A stretch of 64,000 bases of DNA, taken from Candidatus Microthrix parvicella Bio17-1 (GTDB taxonomy: Bacteria > Actinomycetota > Acidimicrobiia > Acidimicrobiales > Microtrichaceae). The stretch lies in assembly GCF_000299415.1 (NCBI RefSeq), contig NZ_AMPG01000005.1, forward strand, positions 62,001 through 126,000, given 5' to 3'. This document shows positions 31,335 to 39,555 of this stretch, in pieces; the first letter of the stretch is position 1, and each line of letters begins with the position of its first letter. Position numbers and translations under genes: made by a program. A model generated the notes under the pieces. That model worked only from the letters and a program-made list of their open reading frames with translations. It did not search any database and was not told where the DNA came from.

Positions 31335-32929
31335 ACCGAAATGAGGACACAGCGAACCTTTCAACCGACACAACGAGTGCTGTCGTCGAGCCGGGCGACG
31401 GTGCCGATGACACCGCGCGGTTGGCCGCTGCGCGCGAACGGGCCCGGGCGGGCAACCTTGAGCGCGGCCGGGCCAAGCTTGACGCGCAGGGAAAGCTGTT
31501 CGTCCGGGACCGCATCGACCTGCTCTGCGATCCGGGGACGTTCATCGAGGACGCCCTCTTGGCCAACGCCTCGGCCCGCGATCTGCCGGCCGACGGCGTG
31601 GTCACAGGCATTGGCGACGTCGACGGCCGACCCGTCGTGGTTGTGGCCAACGACCCGACGGTCAAGGCCGGCTCGTGGGGTGCCCGCACGGTGGAGAAGA
31701 TCGTCCGGGCCACCGAGGCCGCACTCAGCCAGGAGCTTCCGATCGCCTGGCTGGTCGACTCTGCAGGGGCCCGCATCACCGACCAGGTGCAGCTGTTTCC
31801 GGGGCGCCGCGGCGCCGGACGCATCTTCCACAATCAGGTCAAGCTCTCCGGCCGGGTCCCCCAGGCCTGTGCCCTGTTTGGCCCCTCGGCCGCCGGCGGC
31901 GCCTACATTCCGGCGTTCTGCGACCTGGTGATCATGGTCGAGGGCAACGCCTCGATGTACCTGGGTTCCCCCCGCATGGCCCAGATGGTGATCGGCGAAG
32001 AGGCGACGCTGGAGGAGACCGGCGGGGCCCGCATGCACGCCACCGTGTCCGGTTCCGGCGACAACCTGGCCGCCGACGACTTCGAGGCGATCGCCGCGGT
32101 GCGTGCGTACCTCACCTACCTGCCGTCCAACTGGCGTCTGCCGCCCCCGACCTACCAGCCCGTGCCGCCGGCGCGCGAGTTGGACGACACCATCGTCCCC
32201 GCCGCCGAGACCGCCGGTTACGACGTGCGGGACGTGATCGACGGGTTGATCGACGCCGAGTCGTTCTTCGAGATCAAGCCGCTGTTCGCACCGGAGTTGG
32301 TCACCGGGTTCGGTTTGCTCGAGGGCCGTCCCGTCGGCATCGTGGCCAACAACCCGGCCGTCGTCGGTGGCGTGCTGTTCGTCGACTCGGCCGACAAAGC
32401 GGCCCGCTTCATCTGGCTGTGTGACGCCTTCAGTATTCCGCTGGTCTTCCTGGCCGACGTACCCGGTTTCATGATCGGCACGGCCGTCGAACGTCAGGGC
32501 ATCATCCGTCACGGCGCCAAGATGATCACCGCTGTGTCCGAGGCCACCGTGCCAAAGATCTCGGTGATCCTTCGCAAGGCCTACGGAGCCGGGCTCTACG
32601 CCATGGCCGGCCCGGCGTTCGATCCGGTGGCCACCCTGGCCCTGCCCACCGCCAAGATCGCTGTGATGGGCCCGGAAGCCGCCGTCAACGCCGTGTTCGC
32701 AAACAAGATCGCCGAGATCGAAGACCCGGACCAACAGGCGGCGTTCGTCGCGGAGCGCCGCTCCGAATATGAGGCCGACGTCGATCTGCTGCGGTTGGCC
32801 TCCGAGCTGGTGGTGGACGCCGTGATCGACTGGGGCGACCTGCGCCGGGAGATCCATCTGCGCCTACTGCGGGCCGAGGGCAAGGATCGTCACTTCTCCG
32901 ACCGGCGCCACGGCGTGCCGCCGGTGTAA
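31331..32929 (+). CDS. Acyl-CoA carboxylase carboxyltransferase (beta) subunit
   Basis: The 532-residue protein has the two crotonase-like halves of biotin-dependent carboxyltransferases. The N half contains RDRIDLLCDPGTFIE, DSAGARITDQVQLFPGRRGAGRIF and the oxyanion-hole FGPSAAGGAYIPAFCD. The C half contains AETAGYDVRDVIDGLID, FVDSADKAARFIWLCDAF, FLADVPGFMIGTAVE and RKAYGAGLYAMAG. Substrate (propionyl-, acetyl- or methylcrotonyl-CoA) cannot be set by eye. No biotin carboxylase/carrier alpha gene is nearby. The C-terminal HLRLLRAEGKDRHFSDRRHGVPPV tail is longer than usual. Confidence 0.9.
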   Translation: MNRNEDTANLSTDTTSAVVEPGDGADDTARLAAARERARAGNLERGRAKLDAQGKLFVRDRIDLLCDPGTFIEDALLANASARDLPADGVVTGIGDVDGRPVVVVANDPTVKAGSWGARTVEKIVRATEAALSQELPIAWLVDSAGARITDQVQLFPGRRGAGRIFHNQVKLSGRVPQACALFGPSAAGGAYIPAFCDLVIMVEGNASMYLGSPRMAQMVIGEEATLEETGGARMHATVSGSGDNLAADDFEAIAAVRAYLTYLPSNWRLPPPTYQPVPPARELDDTIVPAAETAGYDVRDVIDGLIDAESFFEIKPLFAPELVTGFGLLEGRPVGIVANNPAVVGGVLFVDSADKAARFIWLCDAFSIPLVFLADVPGFMIGTAVERQGIIRHGAKMITAVSEATVPKISVILRKAYGAGLYAMAGPAFDPVATLALPTAKIAVMGPEAAVNAVFANKIAEIEDPDQQAAFVAERRSEYEADVDLLRLASELVVDAVIDWGDLRREIHLRLLRAEGKDRHFSDRRHGVPPV

Positions 32930-32993
32930 ACCAGTACCCGAATCAAGCGCATACCCCTTCGCCATCGGGTCGTGCGTCCCCGGAGGTTTTGTT

Positions 32994-33269
32994 TTGCCCT
33001 GGTGTACCGACTGCAATCGCTTCTACACACAATCCACGCTGAACCCCGACGGCACCTGTCCGGACGGCCACCAGGCCGCCCCTCTACCCCCACCTGGCGT
33101 GGCCGCATCGAACGAGGCCATCCCGACCGACGCCGTCGATGCCGACCAGGAGGCGAAGGCCAGCGGCAAGGTGGCGCCCTGGCACTTCTGGGTGATGGTG
33201 GTGGTGCTGTCGATCTACCTCGGCTGGCGCCTCGTCCAGGGCATCGTCTGGTTGATCGGCAAGTTCTGA
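32994..33269 (+). CDS. Small zinc-ribbon membrane protein
   Basis: The 91-residue product begins with PWCTDCNRFYTQSTLNPDG and TCPDGH, a small CxxC...CxxH zinc-ribbon-like knuckle. A polar linker follows (about 30-58), then one membrane helix near the C-terminus (HFWVMVVVLSIYLGW). The start is an unusual TTG, fixed by GGAGG 7 bases upstream. Similar short proteins are common in Actinobacteria; their role is unknown. Confidence 0.75.
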   Translation: MPWCTDCNRFYTQSTLNPDGTCPDGHQAAPLPPPGVAASNEAIPTDAVDADQEAKASGKVAPWHFWVMVVVLSIYLGWRLVQGIVWLIGKF

Positions 33270-33303
33270 CGCCTGGGGTCCATCGTCGAGCCCCGGAGCG
33301 ACC

Positions 33304-34116
33304 TCAGCGAGGCTGGACGCTGTTCACCCGAAGCAGGAATGCGGCGAGCATCGTGGCAAGCGCCAACGGAACCGGTGCGCTCAGGAAGGGCAGGACACGT
33401 TGAATGGCATCTGACGTTCCGTAGACGTCACCAAAGTCATCCACCTGGAGATACAACCCGTATCCGGAAATGGCGAGAAGCGATCCTCCGAGGAGGAAGG
33501 TCAGCACCGCGGTCGGAACCCGCGTTCTCGTGGCCAGGGCCAACAGCGTCAGCACGCCGAGCACCAGATGGCCCGACTGCAACGCAAAACTGAACTGTTG
33601 CCGGAGCGCGAGGTCGCCGAGGTCGCCGACCATGTCAGCCAACTGCCACGTGCTGCCGATGGCGACAAGCGAGGTAGCGGCGGCGACGCCCGCCCACAGG
33701 TTCCAACGGCGGGGACCCACCGCCGGGTTCGATCCTGGCGAGACCTGCGGCTGGGGCTGGGGCTGGGGCTGAGGGTAGGGGTAGGCCTGGGTGGGCGGCG
33801 AAGCCTGGGGCTGGGGTTGGGTAAATCCGGGTGTGACTGCCGGTTGCTGTTGTGCCCCGGGGACCGGCTGCACCAGCGTCGGGTGAGGATCTGCGGGTTG
33901 CGGCGGTGTCTGATCGCCGGGCGTGTACCACGAGGGTGCCGTCGCGGTGGTGCCTGGTGATCCGTACACCCCGGTCTGATCCGGTTCCGGCGCCGGTGTG
34001 GACCCCACCCCATACACCCCGGTTGGTTCGAAACCGGGATCTGCACCTTCATCCGCTGCGGGGTCGAAGCCCCGGTCAGTGTCGTTGCGATCATCGGAAC
34101 CGCCATCGTTGCTCAT
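33304..34116 (-). CDS. Proline/glutamine-rich membrane protein, unknown
   Basis: The 270-residue protein has a disordered N-terminal half rich in Asp, Pro, Gly and Gln, including TGVYG motifs twice (about 35 and 53) and a PQPQPQPQ run around 125-140. Four membrane helices follow (about 150-265: LWAGVAAATSLVAIGS, HLVLGVLTLLALATR, AVLTFLLGGSLLAISG and PLALATMLAAFLLRV). The ATG at 34116 lies 8 bases after TAGCGT. It sits back-to-back with tRNA-Pro. The function is unknown. Confidence 0.75.
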   Translation of the reverse strand: MSNDGGSDDRNDTDRGFDPAADEGADPGFEPTGVYGVGSTPAPEPDQTGVYGSPGTTATAPSWYTPGDQTPPQPADPHPTLVQPVPGAQQQPAVTPGFTQPQPQASPPTQAYPYPQPQPQPQPQVSPGSNPAVGPRRWNLWAGVAAATSLVAIGSTWQLADMVGDLGDLALRQQFSFALQSGHLVLGVLTLLALATRTRVPTAVLTFLLGGSLLAISGYGLYLQVDDFGDVYGTSDAIQRVLPFLSAPVPLALATMLAAFLLRVNSVQPR

Positions 34117-34124
34117 GTTCGGCG

Positions 34125-34130
34125 ACGCTA
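34125..34130 (-). promoter_or_regulatory. Leaderless -10 element of the proline-rich membrane protein
   Basis: TAGCGT on the minus strand ends 8 bases before the ATG at 34116. Confidence 0.4.
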
Positions 34131-34207
34131 CCGCCCTGAGCAGGGGGTGCACTCCATCGTTCACTTTCGCGCCCTGGGCGGTCCGGGGATACACTCACCG
34201 ACTCACT

Positions 34208-34282
34208 CGGGCTGTGGCGCAGTTTGGTTAGCGCGCTTGACTGGGGGTCAAGAGGTCGGGAGTTCGAATCTCCCCAGCCCGA
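34208..34282 (+). tRNA. tRNA-Pro (GGG)
   Basis: A full cloverleaf is visible. The acceptor stem CGGGCTG pairs with CAGCCCG, discriminator A. The D arm is GCGCAGTTTGGTTAGCGC. The anticodon stem CTTGA/TCAAG encloses CTGGGGG (anticodon GGG). The T arm is GGGAGTTCGAATCTCCC. CCA is not encoded. Confidence 0.96.
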
Positions 34283-34293
34283 CTCCACTGCTC

Positions 34294-34319
34294 GGAACCC
34301 CCGCCCTGGCGGGGGTTCC
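34294..34319 (+). terminator. Hairpin terminator after tRNA-Pro
   Basis: GGAACCCCCGC and GCGGGGGTTCC form an 11-bp perfect stem with a 4-base loop 11 bases after the tRNA. No T-tract follows. Confidence 0.65.
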
Positions 34320-34344
34320 GTCGCGTCGCAGCACCGCCTCAACG

Positions 34345-34350
34345 TACGCT
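34345..34350 (+). promoter_or_regulatory. Leaderless -10 element of the amidase
   Basis: TACGCT ends 7 bases before the ATG at 34358. Confidence 0.45.
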
Positions 34351-34357
34351 CGCGCTC

Positions 34358-35833
34358 ATGACCCCAGCAGAGCTTGCAGACATGGACGCCATCGCCCAAC
34401 GCAACGCCATCAGCAGCCACGATCTCAGCAGTGTCGAGGCCGTCGAAGCGGCCATCGCCGGCGCCCGGGCGGTGAACCCGGCACTCAACTGCATCGTGCA
34501 CGAACGCTACGAACGGGCCCTGGACGAGGCGGCCACCGCCGACGCCGCCGCCCCCGACCAGCGCGGTCCGCTGCACGGTGTCCCGGTGGTGGTCAAGGAC
34601 CTGGACGGCACCTTCGCCGACGAGCCCTACTGGGCGGGCAGCAATTACCTGAAGCGGCTGGGGTACGTCGCCACCGAAACCTCACTGTTGTTCCGGCGGC
34701 TGATCGATTCGGGGGCCATCATCATCGCCAAGACCAACACCCCGGAGCTTGGCCTGGTGCCCTCCACCGAGCCGGTGTCGGTGGGACCATGTCGCAATCC
34801 CTACGACCTCACCCGATCCCCGGCCGGATCATCGGGAGGGTCGGCTGCCGCGGTGGCCGCCGGTGTCGTCGCCATCGGCCATGCGGGCGACGGGGGCGGC
34901 TCCATTCGGCTCCCGGCGTCCAATTGCGGCCTGGTCGGGTTGAAGCCGTCCCGCGACCTGGTGCCCACCTTCCCCGACATCGACCCGTGGGGTGGCCTGG
35001 TGGCCCGACTCGGGGTCACCCGCACCGTCGCCGACACCGCATTGCTTGTCGATGTTTTGGCGGGTCCCGACCCACTCGCCTCACCGCAGGTGCACACGCG
35101 GTTCCCGGCCGGCTCGGCCCAATCGCCGGCTGCATCGCCGCCCCTCCGCATTGCCTGGACCACGGCGGCACCGGGCGGCGTCGTGGTGGAGGCGGCTGTG
35201 CGGGGCGTGGTCGAGGCGACCGCCTCGATGCTGGCCGAGGCTGGCCACCAGGTGGAGGAGACCACCCCCCCGATCCTCACCGACGAGGCGTTCTACGGGC
35301 AGGTGATGGGCTGGTTCCTCGACGCCTTCTCGGTGTGGGTTCGCCGCAGCGTCGACGGCTTCGAGGTGCTCGGTGGCGAGCCGGTCACCGAGGCCGACGT
35401 CGAAGCCCACACCTGGGCGCTGTGCGCCATGGGTGCCGACGTTCCCGGCCCACGTTTCGACGCGGCCATCGACGGTCTGATGCGGGCGGGTCGCCGGATC
35501 CGTTCGTTCTGGGAGGACGAGCGCTACGACCTGTTATTGACCCCCGTCTGCGCCGAGGTGCCCTGGGCCCTCGGCGGGTTCCGGCCACAGGACGACAACC
35601 CGCTTGCCGGCGTGATGCGATCGGCGGAGCTCGTCACCTACGCATCGCCGTTCAACATCTCGGGACAGCCCGCCATCTCGCTTCCGGTCGCCATGGTCGA
35701 CGGTTTGCCCGTGGGAGCCCAGCTGGTTGGACGGTGGGGTCGGGATCACCAGCTGCTGGCGGTGGGGGCCCAACTGGAGGAGCGGCTGGCGTGGCAGCAC
35801 CGCCGGCCGGCCACCCACGTGGCCCGCATCTGA
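34358..35833 (+). CDS. Amidase (amidase-signature family)
   Basis: The 491-residue hydrolase has the amidase-signature fold. The catalytic Lys is in GVPVVVKDLDG (about residue 79). The Ser-cisSer-Lys core segment is RSPAGSSGGSAAAVAAGVVAIGHAGDGGGSIRLPASNCGLVGLKPS (quoted in part: SPAGSSGGSAAAVAAG and GDGGGSIRLPASNCG). ISGQPAISLPVAMVDGLPVGAQLVG is near the C-terminus. It lacks GatA-specific features and no gatB or gatC is nearby, so it is a catabolic amidase of unknown substrate rather than the tRNA amidotransferase. Confidence 0.9.
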   Translation: MTPAELADMDAIAQRNAISSHDLSSVEAVEAAIAGARAVNPALNCIVHERYERALDEAATADAAAPDQRGPLHGVPVVVKDLDGTFADEPYWAGSNYLKRLGYVATETSLLFRRLIDSGAIIIAKTNTPELGLVPSTEPVSVGPCRNPYDLTRSPAGSSGGSAAAVAAGVVAIGHAGDGGGSIRLPASNCGLVGLKPSRDLVPTFPDIDPWGGLVARLGVTRTVADTALLVDVLAGPDPLASPQVHTRFPAGSAQSPAASPPLRIAWTTAAPGGVVVEAAVRGVVEATASMLAEAGHQVEETTPPILTDEAFYGQVMGWFLDAFSVWVRRSVDGFEVLGGEPVTEADVEAHTWALCAMGADVPGPRFDAAIDGLMRAGRRIRSFWEDERYDLLLTPVCAEVPWALGGFRPQDDNPLAGVMRSAELVTYASPFNISGQPAISLPVAMVDGLPVGAQLVGRWGRDHQLLAVGAQLEERLAWQHRRPATHVARI

Positions 35834-35846
35834 ATGAAACAGTCCG

Positions 35847-37058
35847 CTACCCGACGGCTCGGAGCGCCTCGTCGCGTTCTCGTCGGCGCCAGGTGAGGTT
35901 GACGTTGAGGAAGTAGCTGGCCTGAAATGCCACCAGGATGGCGATCAGCTGATGGAGCGCTGCGGCAACCCCTTCGGACAGCAGACCGCCACCCAGGTTG
36001 AGCGTGTCGAACCATTTGGCGACCGCAAACTGAATCATCAGCCCGTAGGCGGAGATCACAGCAAAGAGCCCAAAACCCACCAGCAGTCGCGAACCCTGGT
36101 ATCGGTTCTCCCAAAAGGTGAACCAGTTGTTGGCGGTGAAGGTCATCACCAGCTGGGCGAGGAGGCCCACAACCACGGGGATCGCCAACGGATCGATGGC
36201 CTCCGACCCGGTGGTGATCGATCCGAGCCCAACGGCCTCACCCACCACGATGGCGCCGAAGTTGACCCCCACCCCCGCCAGCCCGACCAGGGTGTACAAC
36301 AACAACTGCGGCTTGACCATGTGACCAAAGCGCAGGTCGAACACCGCCAGCAGGTACGAACGGATGACCGACGAGTTCAGTTTGGTCTCGCCCGCCGTGC
36401 GGCTACGGAAGGTGTAGCCCATCTCTGCGACCGACAATTCCGGGCGACGCCCCAGAAACTCCAGCAGTATCTTGAAGCCCTGCGGGTTGACATCGGGTGC
36501 GGCGTCCTCGAATGCCTCCCGGCTGATCACAAAATAGCCGGACATCGGGTCGGTCAACGGCACCCGCAGAAACAGTCGGGCGATCAGCGTGGCCACCCAG
36601 GACACCAGTCGCCGCCCGCGCGACCAGTCGCCGTAGCTTCCCCCGTCGCTATTGCGGGACCCGACGCAAACATCGGCCTCGCCCGAGTCCACCCGCCTGG
36701 CCATCGCAGCCAGGATCGACTCATCGTGCTGCCCGTCGGCGTCGATCACCGCCAACGTTCGTCCCTCGGCCAACTCCATTCCGGCAAGGACGGCGGGCGA
36801 CAGGCCCTTGTCGTGAAATCTTCGAAGCACTCGCACCAGCGGGTGGGCGGCGGCATGGTCTTCGGCGAGTTGCCAGGTGCCGTCCGGGCTGTCGTCGTCC
36901 ACGACGATGATCTCGTAGGTGACCTCGGCCAGCGCCCGCTCCAGGTTCTCCAACAAGACGAGAATGTTCCCGGCCTCGTTGTAGGTGGGGGTGATCACCG
37001 ACAGCAGCGGTGGCGCGTCGAGAGGGGGCGGGTTCGTTGGTGAGGTGGCGGAGGTCAT
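35847..37058 (-). CDS. GT2 glycosyltransferase fused to a GtrA-like membrane domain
   Basis: The 403-residue protein has an N-terminal family-2 glycosyltransferase (LLSVITPTYNEAGNILVLLENLERAL; EIIVVDDDSPDGTW; TLAVIDADGQHDES with the metal-binding DxD-like motif; YFVISREAFED), similar to dolichyl/polyprenyl-phosphate mannosyltransferases. From about residue 265 there are four membrane helices of the GtrA type (LLLYTLVGLAGVGVNFGAIV, FTANNWFTFWENRYQGS). Such fusions make a lipid-linked sugar and help pass it across the membrane. ATG at 37058 starts just before the catalytic domain; upstream in-frame codons give a poor arginine/cysteine-rich extension. Confidence 0.88.
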   Translation of the reverse strand: MTSATSPTNPPPLDAPPLLSVITPTYNEAGNILVLLENLERALAEVTYEIIVVDDDSPDGTWQLAEDHAAAHPLVRVLRRFHDKGLSPAVLAGMELAEGRTLAVIDADGQHDESILAAMARRVDSGEADVCVGSRNSDGGSYGDWSRGRRLVSWVATLIARLFLRVPLTDPMSGYFVISREAFEDAAPDVNPQGFKILLEFLGRRPELSVAEMGYTFRSRTAGETKLNSSVIRSYLLAVFDLRFGHMVKPQLLLYTLVGLAGVGVNFGAIVVGEAVGLGSITTGSEAIDPLAIPVVVGLLAQLVMTFTANNWFTFWENRYQGSRLLVGFGLFAVISAYGLMIQFAVAKWFDTLNLGGGLLSEGVAAALHQLIAILVAFQASYFLNVNLTWRRRERDEALRAVG

Positions 37059-37129
37059 GGGGGAGCGGTCGCATCCGTCGAGGCGACAGCGAAACGATAC
37101 CGCTGCGCCCTGCCGACATCGGCGTTCGG

Positions 37130-37135
37130 TAGCCT
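37130..37135 (+). promoter_or_regulatory. Leaderless -10 element of the SRAP gene
   Basis: TAGCCT ends 8 bases before the GTG at 37144. Confidence 0.4.
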
Positions 37136-37143
37136 CGCACACC

Positions 37144-37929
37144 GTGTGCGGTCGCTTTGTCTCCACAACTCCACCCGACGAGTTGGCGTCCTACTTCCAG
37201 GTGGACGTCAACGGCATTGATTCCAGCAACGCCGAGCGATCCAACGACCGCACGCCTCACCACGGCACAACCACCGGCCGCTACAACGTTGCTCCAACCG
37301 CCGAGGTGTTCGTCGTGTACGAAGACGGTGACCTGCGGCGCCTCGACGGATTTCACTGGGGGCTGGTACCCGGTTGGGCACAGGACCTGAAGGTCGGCAA
37401 TCGCATGATCAACGCCCGGGCCGAAACGGTGGCGGAGAAGCCCGCGTTTCGCAGGGCGTTCGCCAAGCGCCGCTGCATCGTGCCCGCCGATGGCTTTTAT
37501 GAGTGGACCAAGGAACCCGATCCGAACAACCCAAAGAAGCCCCGCAAGCAGCCGCACTACATCTCCCGACCCGACGGCGAGCCCTATGCGTTCGCCGGGC
37601 TGTGGGAGCGCTGGCGCGGCGACCTCAACGGCGACGGCACTGAGACCGAGGTTCGTTCAACCACCATCATCACCACTGCGGCAAACGAGCCGATGTCCGA
37701 ACTGCACGATCGCATGCCGGTCATGCTGGCGCCCGACGATTGGGATACCTGGCTCGACCCCGGCAACGCCGACACCGATGCGCTCGGACAACTGCTGGTG
37801 CCTGCGCCGGCACGGCTGATCACGCACCACCGGGTGAGCGTCGAGGTCAACAACGCCCGCAACCAGGGGCCCCACCTGATCGACCCGGTCGATCCACCAG
37901 CGGCATCGGAACAGCTCAACCTCGTCTGA
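37144..37929 (+). CDS. SRAP-domain protein (YedK/HMCES family)
   Basis: The 261-residue protein begins M-C-G-R-F. Cys2 is the residue that forms a thiazolidine cross-link with abasic sites in single-stranded DNA in this family. Further family motifs are RYNVAPTAEVFVVYE, HWGLVPGWA, MINARAETVAEKPAFRRAFAKRRCIVPADGFYEW and, near residue 193, LHDRMPVML. The GTG start at 37144 is fixed because Cys must be residue 2 for the chemistry. An insertion with GDLNGDGTETEV lies mid-chain. It protects replication at abasic sites. Confidence 0.93.
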   Translation: MCGRFVSTTPPDELASYFQVDVNGIDSSNAERSNDRTPHHGTTTGRYNVAPTAEVFVVYEDGDLRRLDGFHWGLVPGWAQDLKVGNRMINARAETVAEKPAFRRAFAKRRCIVPADGFYEWTKEPDPNNPKKPRKQPHYISRPDGEPYAFAGLWERWRGDLNGDGTETEVRSTTIITTAANEPMSELHDRMPVMLAPDDWDTWLDPGNADTDALGQLLVPAPARLITHHRVSVEVNNARNQGPHLIDPVDPPAASEQLNLV

Positions 37930-37956
37930 CCAGGTTGGGCCCGGCGTCACGTGAGC

Positions 37957-38406
37957 TCAGGCCGGGGCGGCACCGGGCAGATGGTCCCGAATCGCCTGGG
38001 CCGCCGCGTCGAGCGATTCGCCGGAGGCACCGGTGTCGGCACTTGCGAAGTTGAGGTCGGCCTCCGACTCGATGGGAATGACGTGAAGGTGACAATGAGG
38101 AACCTCCAGCCCGGCCGCGATCAGCCCGATGCGGTTGGGCGAGAACGCCGCCATCTGAGCCACTCCGATGCGACGTGCCAGGTCACCCATGTCGGCCCAC
38201 AGCCCGCCCGGCACATCCAACCAATGATCGATTGGTTCAACCGGCACCACCAGGACGTGGCCCGGCCGGATCGGGGCGATGGTGAGAAATGCAACCTTGT
38301 CGGGGTCGCGCCACACGAAGCGTCCCGGCAGGTCGCCGTCGATGATTCGTGAGAAGAGTGTCGGCTGGGGCATCTCTGCGGTGTCGTCAGGACCTCGTTC
38401 GTTCAT
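37957..38406 (-). CDS. HIT-family nucleotide hydrolase/transferase
   Basis: The 149-residue protein shows the histidine-triad domain: LFSRIIDGDLPGRFVWRD, FLTIAPIRPGHVLVVPVEPI and the catalytic HCHLHVIPI (about residues 103-111), of the HxHxHxx type. HIT enzymes hydrolyse or transfer nucleotide phosphoramidates and adenylates. The start at 38406 is 6 bases after a TACGAT hexamer. It is divergent from the CDP-alcohol transferase gene. Confidence 0.92.
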   Translation of the reverse strand: MNERGPDDTAEMPQPTLFSRIIDGDLPGRFVWRDPDKVAFLTIAPIRPGHVLVVPVEPIDHWLDVPGGLWADMGDLARRIGVAQMAAFSPNRIGLIAAGLEVPHCHLHVIPIESEADLNFASADTGASGESLDAAAQAIRDHLPGAAPA

Positions 38407-38412
38407 CAACCG

Positions 38413-38464
38413 ATCGTAGAACGCCTCGGTGTCCCGTGTTGGGCTTGCGTCGTGCTTCTAGATT
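38413..38464. promoter_or_regulatory. Divergent leaderless promoters between HIT and CDP-alcohol transferase genes
   Basis: TACGAT on the minus strand (38418-38413) lies 6 bases before the HIT ATG. TAGATT on the plus strand (38459-38464) lies 7 bases before the GTG at 38472. Confidence 0.5.
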
Positions 38465-38471
38465 GGGGGAC

Positions 38472-39137
38472 GTGACCGCACCTTCGCCACAGGCCGCAGC
38501 GAACGATCCCGCGGCAGCGGCCGGTGACGACGGCCCCAGCGATGCCGAGCTGAGTCGAATCCTGACCGTGCCCAATGTGGTCACCCTGATTCGTCTGGCG
38601 TTGATCCCCGTCTTCCTCTGGGTGCTCTTCGGTCTGGACCGCCCAGGCCCGGCCGCCGTGCTGCTCGGGTTCATCTCGGCGACCGATTGGGTGGACGGGT
38701 ACGTGGCCCGCCATTTCAACCAGGTGTCCAACCTGGGCAAGGCAATCGATCCGGCGGCCGACCGGGCGCTGATCATCTTCGGCTTCGGCGGCATCCTGGT
38801 GGCAGGGGCGGTGCCCACCTGGGCGGGCATCGTGGTGCTGGCCCGAGAGATCGGCATGTCGGTCTGGGTGCTCGGGCTGTTGGCCGCCGGGGCCAAGCGG
38901 ATGGATGTCACCTGGTACGGCAAGGCGGGCACGATGTGCCTGATGATCTCGTTCCCGTCGTTTCTGGCCTCGACCGACCTCAACTGGTCGCACGGCGTCA
39001 CCACCTACTTTGAGTGGCAGGCCTGGCTGACCTTGATTCCCGGGTTGATCTTCAGCTTCATTGCCGTGACGCAGTACATCCCACGAGGCCTGACGGCGCT
39101 GCACGAGGGGCGGGCGGCCCGCAGCACATCGGCCTGA
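38472..39137 (+). CDS. pgsA: CDP-alcohol phosphatidyltransferase (PgsA-like)
   Basis: The 221-residue membrane enzyme carries the CDP-alcohol transferase signature in DWVDGYVARHFNQVSNLGKAIDPAADR (quoted here in part: DWVDGYVAR and GKAIDPAAD), with all four aspartates and the AR pair. Several membrane helices flank it. It most likely makes phosphatidylglycerophosphate. The polar N-terminus (about 1-30) is alanine-rich. Its place just before gcvH and the FHA/MerR genes matches the order pgsA2...gcvH-garA in Mycobacterium tuberculosis. Confidence 0.87.
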   Translation: MTAPSPQAAANDPAAAAGDDGPSDAELSRILTVPNVVTLIRLALIPVFLWVLFGLDRPGPAAVLLGFISATDWVDGYVARHFNQVSNLGKAIDPAADRALIIFGFGGILVAGAVPTWAGIVVLAREIGMSVWVLGLLAAGAKRMDVTWYGKAGTMCLMISFPSFLASTDLNWSHGVTTYFEWQAWLTLIPGLIFSFIAVTQYIPRGLTALHEGRAARSTSA

Positions 39138-39166
39138 GCCTCCCCGCCTCGGCCTCACCGGTCGGG

Positions 39167-39172
39167 TAACCT
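39167..39172 (+). promoter_or_regulatory. Leaderless -10 element of gcvH
   Basis: TAACCT ends 8 bases before the ATG at 39181. Confidence 0.4.
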
Positions 39173-39180
39173 CGACTCTC

Positions 39181-39555
39181 ATGGACGTGCCTGACGACCT
39201 CAACTATTCAGCCGATCACGAGTGGATCAAAGCCGGTGACGACGGGAGCCGCGTCGGCATCACCGACTACGCCCAGGATGCACTGGGCGATGTGGTGTTC
39301 GTGGAACTCCCCGAGGTTGGCACCACCGTCGCCGCCGGCGACAAGGTGGCGGAGGTGGAGTCAACCAAGTCGGTATCCGACATTTACGCGCCGATGAACG
39401 GCACGGTGGTCGCGGTGAACGACGACCTGGATGCCACACCTGAGCTGGTGAACTCCGACCCCTACGGGGAGGGCTGGTTCATGGTGATCGAAACGACCGA
39501 GGCCGCCGGCGACATGCTGGACGCCGCGGCCTACCGAAAACTCACGGAGGGCTGA
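39181..39555 (+). CDS. gcvH: Glycine cleavage system H protein
   Basis: The 124-residue protein has the lipoyl-carrier fold of GcvH: DLNYSADHEWIK, ITDYAQDALGDVVFVELPEVG, and the lipoylation lysine K63 in EVESTKSVSDIYAP, then NDDLDATPELVNSDPYGEGW. It shuttles the aminomethyl group between the P, T and L proteins. Its stop overlaps the FHA gene start by one base, and gcvT lies four genes downstream in the same direction. Confidence 0.96.
   Translation: MDVPDDLNYSADHEWIKAGDDGSRVGITDYAQDALGDVVFVELPEVGTTVAAGDKVAEVESTKSVSDIYAPMNGTVVAVNDDLDATPELVNSDPYGEGWFMVIETTEAAGDMLDAAAYRKLTEG

Noticed and set aside
33740-33830. GGCTGG-type tandem repeat array as a possible regulatory or CRISPR-like repeat
   Set aside because: It is coding: an irregular Pro-Gln repeat within the membrane protein gene, without spacers.
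34358-35833. gatA, glutamyl-tRNA amidotransferase subunit A
   Set aside because: Amidase signature is shared, but gatB and gatC are not adjacent and GatA-specific features were not seen.
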